A DNA stretch of 64,000 bases from Pseudomonas sp. LBUM920. GTDB lineage: Bacteria > Pseudomonadota > Gammaproteobacteria > Pseudomonadales > Pseudomonadaceae. The DNA lies in assembly GCF_003852315.1 (NCBI RefSeq), contig NZ_CP027762.1, positions 434,001 through 498,000 of the forward strand, read 5' to 3'. The notes below the pieces were generated by a model, which saw only the letters and a program-made list of their open reading frames with translations, was not told the origin of the DNA and ran no database searches. This document shows positions 25,009 to 34,000 of the stretch, one piece after another. Within the stretch, counting starts at the first letter, position 1; every line of letters begins with the position of its first letter. Made by a program: the position numbers and the translations under genes.

Positions 25009-25976
25009 GCCTGCCCAGGCTCGACTTTTCCACCTTCTCTCACAACGCTTCGAAATGGCCCTTGCCGGGCAAGCTTCTGCTGGGCTGTGCGCTGGCAGGC
25101 TTGGTGCTGGTGGTGGGCGATTGCGTTTATTTGAGCCCGTCACGCGAGCGTTTGCACGAGCGGGAGGCGCAGGAAGAGGTCTTACAACAGGTGCTCGCGC
25201 AGAAAGTCGATCTGGCCTCCGGGCTTGAGGGCGGTGCCCACCCGGCTCAGGTGATGCAGGAAAAAACCGGCGGGGCTTTAGGGCATTTGTCTGGCACACC
25301 CGACATGCCTGCCCTGCTGGATGAAATTGCGCGGCTGGTGGCTGCCAACGGCGTGGTGGTCGAAGGTGTCACGGTGCTGGACGAGCAAACTCGGCCGTTT
25401 TACATCGAGGAGCCGGTGCAGGTCGATGTGGTTGGGGCCTACCACGACCTGGCTACCTTCGTGAGTGCGTTGGGCGGCTTGTCCCGGATCGTTACCGTGC
25501 ATGACATCACGCTTCGTTCTGATGGGTCGTTGCTGCGCCTCGGCATGTTGGTGAAGACCTACCGCAGCACGTCGCTGCGCGGCGAACCTGACTCGGTTTT
25601 CGAGTCGGGGCCAGCATTCGTCTACGACGCATCTTCCCTGCGCGACCCGTTCCAGCCGGTTGCATTGCAGGTTGATCACCTGCCCGGACGCCCGGTGCTG
25701 GCGCCCGACCTTGCCCGAGTCCGCGGCGCCCTGGAAAAGGTCGCCATCGACCAGTTCGAGATGGTCGGTACGCTGTCTCGTGGTGAGCAGAACTTTGCGC
25801 TGTTGCGTGTGGCCTCCACGGTGCACCGGCTGGCCGTTGGCGACTACCTGGGGCCGAACCACGGCAAGGTCACGGCGATTCATGACGGCTCCATCGAGCT
25901 GGCAGAGCGGTTCCCCGATAAACAGGGCGCGTGGCTGGAGCGCCCGCGAACCCTCGTGTTGAAACTCAACTCATAA
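25005..25976 (+). CDS. PilO-PilP fusion protein of the pilus/DNA-uptake module
   Basis: One uninterrupted 323-aa frame. Residues 1-190 look like PilO: short N-terminus, transmembrane helix (about 22-43), coiled coil (46-70), and a periplasmic domain with YHDLATFVSALGGLSRIVTVHDI. Residues about 205-323 look like PilP: YDASSLRDPFQPV matches the PilP entry into its C-terminal beta domain, followed by FEMVGTLSRG and a LLRVASTVHRLAVGDYLG barrel. PilP's own lipoprotein signal is missing, so it would be anchored through PilO. The start is TTG at 25005, overlapping the pilN stop (TTGA); no better start is visible. Confidence 0.85.
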   Translation: MSLPRLDFSTFSHNASKWPLPGKLLLGCALAGLVLVVGDCVYLSPSRERLHEREAQEEVLQQVLAQKVDLASGLEGGAHPAQVMQEKTGGALGHLSGTPDMPALLDEIARLVAANGVVVEGVTVLDEQTRPFYIEEPVQVDVVGAYHDLATFVSALGGLSRIVTVHDITLRSDGSLLRLGMLVKTYRSTSLRGEPDSVFESGPAFVYDASSLRDPFQPVALQVDHLPGRPVLAPDLARVRGALEKVAIDQFEMVGTLSRGEQNFALLRVASTVHRLAVGDYLGPNHGKVTAIHDGSIELAERFPDKQGAWLERPRTLVLKLNS

Positions 25977-25988
25977 CGGAATCAAACA

Positions 25989-27371
25989 ATGAAATGGACT
26001 TTCTCGTCCTTCGGTGTGGCGCTATGGATAGCGTTCACGGCACCGACGGCATTCGCTGTGCCCAATCGTGTGGACCTTATCCAGCTGCCGCCGCCTGGCA
26101 GCGCGGCGCCAGGCACCTATAACGGCGTCAAACTGAACCTCAACTTCCAGAACATCGATGTGCGCGCGGTACTGCAGCAGATTGCCGATGTTGCCGGGCT
26201 CAACCTGGTTGCCAGCGATGAAGTGCAAGGCTCCATAACCTTGCGGCTCAAGGACGTGCCCTGGGACCAGGCGCTGGACCTGGTATTGCAGACCAAGGGG
26301 CTGGATAAGCGCGTGAAGGCCGGCGTTTTGCTGGTGGCACCTGCCGATGAGCTGGCGGCGCGTGAATTGCTCACGCTGGAATCGCGCAGGCAGATGGCCG
26401 AGCTGGCGCCTTTGCGCCGCGAGCTGTTGCAGGTCAACTACGCCAAGGCGGCGGACCTGGCCAAGCTGTTCCAGTCGGTGACAGGCCTTGAAGGCGCCGG
26501 CGATGAGCGCGGTTCCGTGGCAGTGGATGACCGCACCAATAACATCATTGCCTACCAGACTGGCGAGCGCCTCGAAGAGCTGCGCCGGATTGTGGCGCAA
26601 CTGGACGTCCCGGTGCGCCAAGTGATGATCGAGGCGCGGATCGTCGAGGCCAATGTTGATTATGACAAAAGCCTCGGCGTGCGCTGGGGAGGGCGACTCA
26701 ACCGTGCCAATTGGGGCGCTGGGGGCATCAGCAAACCCTTGGCCGCCGGTGCCGAGCCACCGCAGAACCCTGTCAGTTCGCCATTTGTCGACATGGGTGC
26801 GCTCACCGGTACATCGGGCTTGGGCATCGCCTATATCACCAACAACCTGTTGCTGGACCTTGAATTGACGGCCATGGAGAAAACCGGCAACGGCGAAATC
26901 GTCTCACAGCCCAAGGTGGTCACTTCCGACAAGGAAACGGCACGGATCCTCAAGGGCACCGAGATTCCCTATCAGGAATCCAGCTCCAGTGGCGCCACTT
27001 CAGTGTCGTTCAAGGAAGCTTCGCTATCGCTGGAAGTGACCCCGCAAATCACCCCTGATGGCTGGGTGATCATGGAGGTCAAGGTGACCAAGGATGAGCC
27101 CGACTACCTGAACAAGCTCAATGACGTGCCACCGATCAAGAAAAACGAAGTCAACGCCAAGGTGCTGGTCAAGGATGGCGAGACCATCGTCATCGGTGGC
27201 GTTTTCTCCAATACCCAGAGCAAAGTGGTAGATAAAGTGCCATTTTTAGGCGATGTGCCGTATCTTGGCCGCCTTTTCCGGCGCGATGTGATGGCGGAAA
27301 GAAAATCCGAGCTGCTGGTATTCCTGACTCCGCGTATTATGAATAACCAGGCGATTGCTGTGAGTCGTTGA
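25989..27371 (+). CDS. pilQ: PilQ/HofQ-like secretin without AMIN domains
   Basis: 460-aa outer-membrane secretin. A signal peptide (1-23, cut after AFA) leads directly into the N0/STN domain (LNFQNIDVRAVLQQIADVAGLN, about 50-71), an N1 domain and the secretin core (VIEARIVEANVDY ... GEIVSQPKVVTSD ... LVFLTPRIM). P. aeruginosa PilQ is about 714 aa with two N-terminal AMIN domains; here they are absent, as in E. coli HofQ. Starts 12 bases after the PilO-PilP gene and ends 4 bases before aroK. Confidence 0.93.
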   Translation: MKWTFSSFGVALWIAFTAPTAFAVPNRVDLIQLPPPGSAAPGTYNGVKLNLNFQNIDVRAVLQQIADVAGLNLVASDEVQGSITLRLKDVPWDQALDLVLQTKGLDKRVKAGVLLVAPADELAARELLTLESRRQMAELAPLRRELLQVNYAKAADLAKLFQSVTGLEGAGDERGSVAVDDRTNNIIAYQTGERLEELRRIVAQLDVPVRQVMIEARIVEANVDYDKSLGVRWGGRLNRANWGAGGISKPLAAGAEPPQNPVSSPFVDMGALTGTSGLGIAYITNNLLLDLELTAMEKTGNGEIVSQPKVVTSDKETARILKGTEIPYQESSSSGATSVSFKEASLSLEVTPQITPDGWVIMEVKVTKDEPDYLNKLNDVPPIKKNEVNAKVLVKDGETIVIGGVFSNTQSKVVDKVPFLGDVPYLGRLFRRDVMAERKSELLVFLTPRIMNNQAIAVSR

Positions 27372-27375
27372 TTCT

Positions 27376-27894
27376 GTGCGAAATTTGATTCTTGTAGGAC
27401 CGATGGGCGCTGGAAAAAGCACCATCGGCCGTTTGCTGGCCAAAGAGCTGCGCCTGCCATTCAAAGATTCCGACAAGGAAATTGAATTGCGCACGGGCGC
27501 CAATATCCCATGGATCTTCGATAAGGAAGGCGAACTGGGCTTTCGCGACCGCGAGCAGGCGATGATTGCCGAGCTGTGCGGTTGCGACGGCGTGGTATTG
27601 GCCACCGGCGGCGGCGCTGTGATGCGCGATGAAAACCGCCGGGCGCTGCATGCCGGTGGGCGCGTGGTCTACCTGCATGCGTCGGTCGAGCAGCAAGTGG
27701 GCCGCACCGCCCGCGACCGGAATCGCCCGTTGTTACGCACTGCCGACCCGGCAAAAACCCTGCGGGATTTGCTGACGCTGCGCGATCCGCTGTATCGGGA
27801 AATTGCCGATCTGGTGGTGGAAACCGATGAGCGGCCGCCGCGAATGGTCGTTCTCGACATTCTTGAGCGTTTACAGCAGCTGCCACCCCGTTAA
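27376..27894 (+). CDS. aroK: Shikimate kinase
   Basis: Phosphorylates shikimate at the 3-position (172 aa). Walker A GPMGAGKS (8-15), the DSDKEIE shikimate-binding motif, the GGGAV loop and RNRPLL lid are visible. GTG start at 27376, 4 bases after the pilQ stop, giving MRNLILVG; the pilQ-aroK coupling is typical of gamma-proteobacteria. Confidence 0.97.
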   Translation: MRNLILVGPMGAGKSTIGRLLAKELRLPFKDSDKEIELRTGANIPWIFDKEGELGFRDREQAMIAELCGCDGVVLATGGGAVMRDENRRALHAGGRVVYLHASVEQQVGRTARDRNRPLLRTADPAKTLRDLLTLRDPLYREIADLVVETDERPPRMVVLDILERLQQLPPR

Positions 27895-28018
27895 AGCCAG
27901 GCCCGAAATGCGCTATTCTCGGCGGCGCGCTAACAGCCTTCGAGGTGTGGCGTAGAGCCATCAGGCAGCGTCAGATCTGAGCGTTGCCGATCGTATATCC
28001 ATCTTCACGCGGGGACAC

Positions 28019-29119
28019 ATGCAGACACTTAAGGTCGATCTAGGCGAGCGCAGCTACCCAATCCATATCGGCGAAGGTTTGTTGGACCTGCCCGAGTTGC
28101 TTGCCCCGCATATTGCCGGTCGGCAAGTGGCGATCATCTCCAATGAAACGGTCGCGCCGCTGTATCTTGAGCGCCTGAGCCGCAGCCTTGCGGCGTACTC
28201 GGTGATTTCGGTGATCCTGCCTGACGGCGAGGCCCACAAGAACTGGGAAACCCTGCAACTGATCTTTGATGGCCTGCTGACTGCGCGTCATGACCGCCGG
28301 ACCACCGTAGTCGCCCTGGGCGGCGGTGTGATCGGCGACATGGCCGGCTTTGCGGCGGCCTGTTACCAGCGCGGCGTGGACTTTATCCAGGTGCCAACCA
28401 CCTTGTTGTCCCAGGTCGATTCGTCGGTCGGTGGCAAGACCGGCATCAACCACCCGCTGGGCAAGAACATGGTGGGTGCGTTCTATCAGCCCCAGGCCGT
28501 GCTGATCGACACCGCGACGCTGAGCACCCTGCCACCGCGCGAGCTGTCGGCGGGCCTGGCGGAAGTCATCAAGTACGGGCTGATCTGCGACGAGCCGTTC
28601 CTGACCTGGCTTGAAGAGCATATGGACGCCCTGCGCGCTCTGGATCAGGTGGCACTGACCGAAGCGATTTCGCGCTCCTGCGCCGCCAAGGCGCTGGTGG
28701 TAAATGCCGACGAGCGGGAGTCCGGCGTACGCGCTACCTTGAACCTGGGTCACACCTTCGGCCATGCGATCGAAACGCACATGGGCTATGGTGTGTGGTT
28801 GCATGGGGAAGCCGTAGCGGCTGGCACAGTGATGGCGTTGGAGATGTCGCAACGCCTGGGCTGGATCAGTGCCCAGGAGCGGGATCGGGGTATTCGCCTG
28901 TTCCAGCGCGCCGGTTTGCCGGTTATTCCTCCTCAGGAGATGACCGAGGCGGATTTCCTCGAACATATGGCAATAGACAAGAAAGTGATCGACGGTCGCC
29001 TACGACTGGTGCTGCTGCGCCACATGGGCGAAGCGGTAGTGACCGACGATTATCCGAAAGAGATTTTACAGGCCACGCTGGGAGCGGATTACCGCGCCCT
29101 GGCCCAGCTTAAAGGTTAA
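28019..29119 (+). CDS. aroB: 3-dehydroquinate synthase
   Basis: Second step of the shikimate pathway (366 aa), an NAD+- and metal-dependent cyclase. Family signatures are ALGGGVIGDMAGFAA, PTTLLSQVDSSVGGKTGIN, and the zinc ligands Glu (LAEVIKYG), His (NLGHTFGHAIE) and His (LHGEAVAAG). Preceded by GCGGGGAC. Follows aroK in the order seen across Pseudomonas. Confidence 0.98.
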   Translation: MQTLKVDLGERSYPIHIGEGLLDLPELLAPHIAGRQVAIISNETVAPLYLERLSRSLAAYSVISVILPDGEAHKNWETLQLIFDGLLTARHDRRTTVVALGGGVIGDMAGFAAACYQRGVDFIQVPTTLLSQVDSSVGGKTGINHPLGKNMVGAFYQPQAVLIDTATLSTLPPRELSAGLAEVIKYGLICDEPFLTWLEEHMDALRALDQVALTEAISRSCAAKALVVNADERESGVRATLNLGHTFGHAIETHMGYGVWLHGEAVAAGTVMALEMSQRLGWISAQERDRGIRLFQRAGLPVIPPQEMTEADFLEHMAIDKKVIDGRLRLVLLRHMGEAVVTDDYPKEILQATLGADYRALAQLKG

Positions 29120-29129
29120 TAAGATCCCG

Positions 29130-30704
29130 ATGACTAGTTTGCATGCCGACGAGGCGTTCCTCGGCCATTACCAGTTAAGCCACGACCCTTTTGCTCCGCG
29201 GGTACCTGGCTTCAAATTTTTCCCTGCCCAGCGCAAGCCGGTGCTTGGCCAGTTGCACCATCTGGCGCGCTACAGCCAGCTGTTGCTGGTGGTCACCGGG
29301 CCGTTGGGCAGCGGCAAGACCCTGCTGCGCCAGGCACTGGTCGCCAGCACCAACAAGCAATCGGTACAGAGCGTGGTGGTGTCGGCCCGTGGTGCCGGTG
29401 ACGCGGCGGGCGTGTTGCGCCAAGTGGCCCAGGCGCTGAATGTATCCAATGCCGAGCCGAACGCGATTCTCAAGCAAGTGGTGCAACTGGGCCTGACCGG
29501 CCAGGAAGTCTACTTGCTGGTCGACGACGCCGAGCAGCTCGACGAATCTGCCCTGGAAGCGCTGCTGGCGCTGGCGGCGGGTACGCCTGAAGGCCGCCCG
29601 CACGTGTTCCTGTTTGGCGAGTCGTCGTTGATCGCCGATCTGGAGCAGATCAGCGGTGATCAGGAGCTGTTTCACGTCATCGAATTGCAGCCGTACGAAG
29701 AGGAAGAAACCCGCGAATACCTGGCCCAACGCCTTGAGGGCGCCGGGGCCGGTATCGAACTTTTCTCCGCTGCGCAGATCTCTGATATTCACGAAAGCTC
29801 CGACGGCTGGCCTGGCACCATCAACCAGGTTGCCCGGGATGCCTTGATCGAAGCCATGATTGCAAGCCGCTCTGCGGTTAAGCGTCCAAAGATGGGGTTT
29901 ACTATGCCTAAGAAGCACGTATTGGCTATTTCCGCCGTTGTCGTGGTCGCTGTCGCCGCCGCCTGGTTGATCCCAGGTCGTAGCAAGGCTCCCGCCACGG
30001 CCGGCGCGCCAACCGAACAGGCGCAGTTGCCACTGGGCAAACCCACGCCAAACGTCGAATTCGCCAACTCCGGCCAACCGACCAACCTGCCGATGGTTGG
30101 CCAGCCGGTAATGCGCGGCCCGCTCGCCGAAGAAGCCGGTGGCATTTCCGAAGGTGACGACGGTGTGCCGGTGGAGGGCTCCAGCGCCACGCCGCCGACC
30201 GTGACCACTACCGCGCCGCCTGCGGGCGTGCCAGCCGGTCAGCCAGCAGCTCCGGCTGCCAAGCCGACCCCTGCACCGACTGTCGCCACTGCCAAGCCAG
30301 CGCCAGCGCCGGTGACCAAGCCTGTCGCACCCGCACCAGCCGCCAAGCCAGCGCCAGCACCGGCTGCCAAGCCTGCTGAGAAATCCGCCGCCACCGTCGC
30401 CAAGGCCGGCGGCACCGGCAGCAGCTGGTACACCAGCCAGCCAACCGGCAACTTCGTGGTGCAGATCCTCGGCACCAGCTCCGAAGCCAACGCTCAGGCG
30501 TTCGTGAAAGAGCAGGGCGGTGAGTACCGTTATTTCAAGAAAGTGCTCAACGGCAAGCCTCTCTACGTGATCACCTACGGCAACTTCTCCAGCCGTGCAG
30601 CAGCTGAATCCGCTATCAAGGCCTTGCCAGCGAAGGTTCAGGCTGGTAAACCTTGGCCTCGCACTGTTGCCAGCGTTCAACAAGAACTCGCAACAACTCG
30701 CTGA
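29130..30704 (+). CDS. DamX-like AAA ATPase with C-terminal SPOR domain
   Basis: 524-aa bitopic protein. Residues 20-250 are an ExeA-type AAA domain with Walker A GPLGSGKT (57-64) and Walker B LLVDDAEQ (129-136); a transmembrane helix lies at 263-281; then a long Ala/Pro/Lys periplasmic linker (about 285-430) and a SPOR domain (about 430-515, FVVQILGTSSEANAQAFV...). The position after aroB matches damX of enterics, a septal peptidoglycan-binding division protein, but the enteric protein has lost ATPase motifs that are intact here. Confidence 0.88.
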   Translation: MTSLHADEAFLGHYQLSHDPFAPRVPGFKFFPAQRKPVLGQLHHLARYSQLLLVVTGPLGSGKTLLRQALVASTNKQSVQSVVVSARGAGDAAGVLRQVAQALNVSNAEPNAILKQVVQLGLTGQEVYLLVDDAEQLDESALEALLALAAGTPEGRPHVFLFGESSLIADLEQISGDQELFHVIELQPYEEEETREYLAQRLEGAGAGIELFSAAQISDIHESSDGWPGTINQVARDALIEAMIASRSAVKRPKMGFTMPKKHVLAISAVVVVAVAAAWLIPGRSKAPATAGAPTEQAQLPLGKPTPNVEFANSGQPTNLPMVGQPVMRGPLAEEAGGISEGDDGVPVEGSSATPPTVTTTAPPAGVPAGQPAAPAAKPTPAPTVATAKPAPAPVTKPVAPAPAAKPAPAPAAKPAEKSAATVAKAGGTGSSWYTSQPTGNFVVQILGTSSEANAQAFVKEQGGEYRYFKKVLNGKPLYVITYGNFSSRAAAESAIKALPAKVQAGKPWPRTVASVQQELATTR

Positions 30705-30710
30705 AGATTC

Positions 30711-30731
30711 GGCGGCCTTACCCAGGCCGCC
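30711..30731 (+). terminator. Possible terminator after the DamX-like gene
   Basis: Perfect 7-bp stem GGCGGCC/GGCCGCC with a 7-base loop right after the stop codon, but followed only by TCTC rather than a T-run. Apart from this and the gltB promoter, I see nothing in the 348-base gap. Confidence 0.4.
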
Positions 30732-30912
30732 TCTCCCGGCACCTCAAAAAACTACAAAAGCGTGCAGCCCTGAAGGCCGCGCGCTTTGTGGTGTCTGCGC
30801 ACGTTGCTTTTGAGTCGTGGCAGTCAAGACTAAAAAAGTTTTGACTAGCACAGCATATCGCTTTAAACCTTTCATAAATGCGACATAGATTTGCGACATT
30901 TCGTCGTTAAAT

Positions 30913-30941
30913 TTGTGAGCGTTCGTGTCGGTGTGTACAAT
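30913..30941 (+). promoter_or_regulatory. Sigma-70-type promoter of gltBD
   Basis: TTGTGA and TACAAT separated by exactly 17 bases, 112 bases upstream of the gltB start. Good match to both boxes. An AT-rich stretch (30830-30905) containing TTGACT lies upstream and could hold a further site. Confidence 0.65.
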
Positions 30942-31052
30942 GACCTCCCTTTTGCCCCCGCTAAGCCGGCGTACGTTCGGCGTGGAAGGTAACCGGTTGA
31001 ATTGAAAAGAAATTTGCCTCGATATAAGAGGTAGCCTGGTGAGAAAGTGTCT

Positions 31053-34000
31053 ATGAAAGCAGGTCTGTACCAACCCGATGAATTCAAGGATAACTGCGGT
31101 TTCGGCCTGATAGCCCACATGCAGGGCGAGCCCAGTCATACCCTTTTGCAAACGGCCATCGAGGCCCTGACCTGCATGACCCACCGCGGTGGGATCAACG
31201 CCGATGGCAAGACCGGTGACGGTTGCGGCTTGCTGATTCAAAAGCCCGACCAGTTCCTGCGCGCTGTCGCAAAAGAGCAATTTGCGGTCGACCTGCCCAA
31301 GCAATACGCCGTGGGCATGGTGTTTTTCAACCAGGACTCGGTGAAAGCCGAGGCCGCTCGCGAGAACATGAACCGCGAGATCCTGGCTGCCGGCCTGCAA
31401 CTGGTTGGCTGGCGCAAAGTGCCAATTGACACCAGCGTGCTCGGCCGCCTGGCTCTGGAGCGCCTGCCGCAGATCGAACAAGTGTTCATCGCAGGCGAAG
31501 GCCTGAGCGACCAGGACATGGCGATCAAGCTGTTCACCTCGCGTCGTCGTTCGTCGGTGTCCAACGCCGCCGACACCGACCACTACATCTGCAGCTTTTC
31601 GCACAAAACCATCATTTATAAAGGCCTGATGATGCCGGCGGATTTGACCGCCTTCTATCCGGACCTGAGCGATGAGCGCCTGCAAACCGCAATCTGCGTG
31701 TTCCACCAGCGCTTCTCCACCAACACCCTGCCGAAATGGCCGCTGGCCCAGCCATTCCGCTTCCTCGCCCACAACGGCGAGATCAACACCATCACCGGCA
31801 ACCGCAACTGGGCCGTGGCCCGTCGCACCAAGTTCGCCAACGATTTGATGGACCTCGAAGAGCTCGGCCCGCTGGTCAACCGCGTGGGTTCCGACTCCTC
31901 CAGCATGGACAACATGCTTGAGTTGATGGTCACCGGCGGCATCGACCTGTTCCGTGGCGTGCGCATGATCATTCCGCCTGCGTGGCAGAACGTCGAGACC
32001 ATGGACCCGGACCTGCGTGCGTTCTACGAGTACAACTCGATGCACATGGAGCCGTGGGACGGCCCGGCCGGCGTGGTCATGACCGACGGCCGCTACGCGG
32101 TGTGCCTGCTCGACCGTAACGGTCTGCGCCCGGCGCGTTGGGTCACCACCACCAACGGTTTCATCACCCTGGCGTCGGAAATCGGCGTGTGGGACTACAA
32201 GCCTGAAGACGTGATCGCCAAAGGCCGCGTCGGCCCTGGCCAGATCCTGGCCGTGGACACCGAAACCGGGCAGATCCTCGACACCGATGCCATCGATAAC
32301 CGCTTGAAGTCGCGTCACCCGTACAAGCAATGGCTGCGCAAGAACGCCCTGCGCATCCAGGCGACCATGGAAGACAACGACCACGGTTCGGCTTTCTACG
32401 ATGTGGACCAGCTCAAGCAGTACATGAAGATGTACCAGGTCACGTTCGAAGAACGTGACCAAGTGCTTCGTCCGTTGGGCGAGCAAGGCTATGAGGCTGT
32501 CGGCTCCATGGGTGACGACACGCCAATGGCCGTGCTGTCCCAGCGCGTGCGCACGCCGTACGACTACTTCCGCCAGCAGTTCGCCCAGGTGACCAACCCG
32601 CCGATCGACCCGCTGCGTGAAGCCATCGTGATGTCGCTGGAAGTGTGCCTCGGTGCCGAGCGCAACATCTTCCAGGAATCGCCTGAGCACGCCTCGCGCG
32701 TGATCCTCAGCTCGCCGGTGGTGTCTCCGGCCAAGTGGCGCTCGTTGATGACCCTGGAACGCCCAGGCTTCGACCGCCAGATCATCGACCTGAACTACGA
32801 CGAGAGCCTCGGCCTTGAAGCCGCGGTGCGTAACGTCGCCGATCAGGCCGAAGAAGCCGTGCGCGCCGGCCGTACCCAGATCGTGTTGACCGACCGCCAT
32901 ATCGCGCCGGGCAAGCTGCCGATCCACGCCTCGTTGGCCACTGGCGCGGTGCACCACCGCCTGACCGAAAAAGGCCTGCGTTGCGACTCCAACATCCTCG
33001 TCGAAACCGCCACCGCCCGTGACCCGCACCACTTTGCGGTGTTGATCGGTTTCGGCGCGTCGGCGGTGTACCCGTTCCTGGCGTACGAAGTGCTCGGTGA
33101 CCTGATCCGCACAGGTGAAGTGCTGGGCGACCTCTACGAGGTGTTCAAGAACTACCGCAAAGGCATCACCAAAGGCCTGTTGAAGATCCTGTCGAAGATG
33201 GGCATTTCCACCGTCACGTCCTACCGCGGCGCGCAACTGTTCGAGGCCATCGGCCTGTCCGAAGAAGTCTGCGAGGTTAGCTTCCGTGGCGTGCCGAGCC
33301 GCATCAAGGGCGCGCGTTTCGTCGACATCGAAGCTGAACAGAAAGCCTTGGCAGCCGAAGCCTGGAGCGCGCGCAAGCCGATCCAGCAAGGTGGCCTGCT
33401 CAAGTTCGTGCACGGTGGCGAATACCACGCCTACAACCCGGACGTGGTCAGCACCCTGCAAGCCGCTGTGCAGCAGGGCGACTACGCCAAGTTCAAGGCC
33501 TACACCGCGCTGGTGGATAACCGCCCGGTGTCGATGATCCGTGACCTGTTCAAGGTGAAAACCCTGGACACGCCGCTGGCCATCAGCGAGATCGAGCCGC
33601 TGGAATCTATCCTCAAGCGTTTCGACTCTGCCGGTATTTCCCTCGGCGCGTTGTCGCCTGAGGCCCACGAAGCCCTCGCCGAAGCCATGAACCGCCTGGG
33701 TGCGCGTTCCAACTCCGGCGAAGGCGGTGAAGACCCGGCGCGCTACGGCACCATCAAGAGCTCGAAAATCAAGCAGGTCGCGACCGGCCGTTTCGGTGTG
33801 ACCCCGGAATACCTGGTCAACGCCGAAGTGCTGCAGATCAAAGTCGCCCAGGGCGCCAAGCCGGGTGAAGGCGGGCAACTGCCCGGCGGCAAGGTCAACG
33901 GTCTGATCGCCAAGCTGCGTTACGCAGTGCCCGGCGTGACCCTGATTTCGCCACCGCCGCACCACGACATCTACTCGATTGAAGACTTGTCGCAGCTGAT

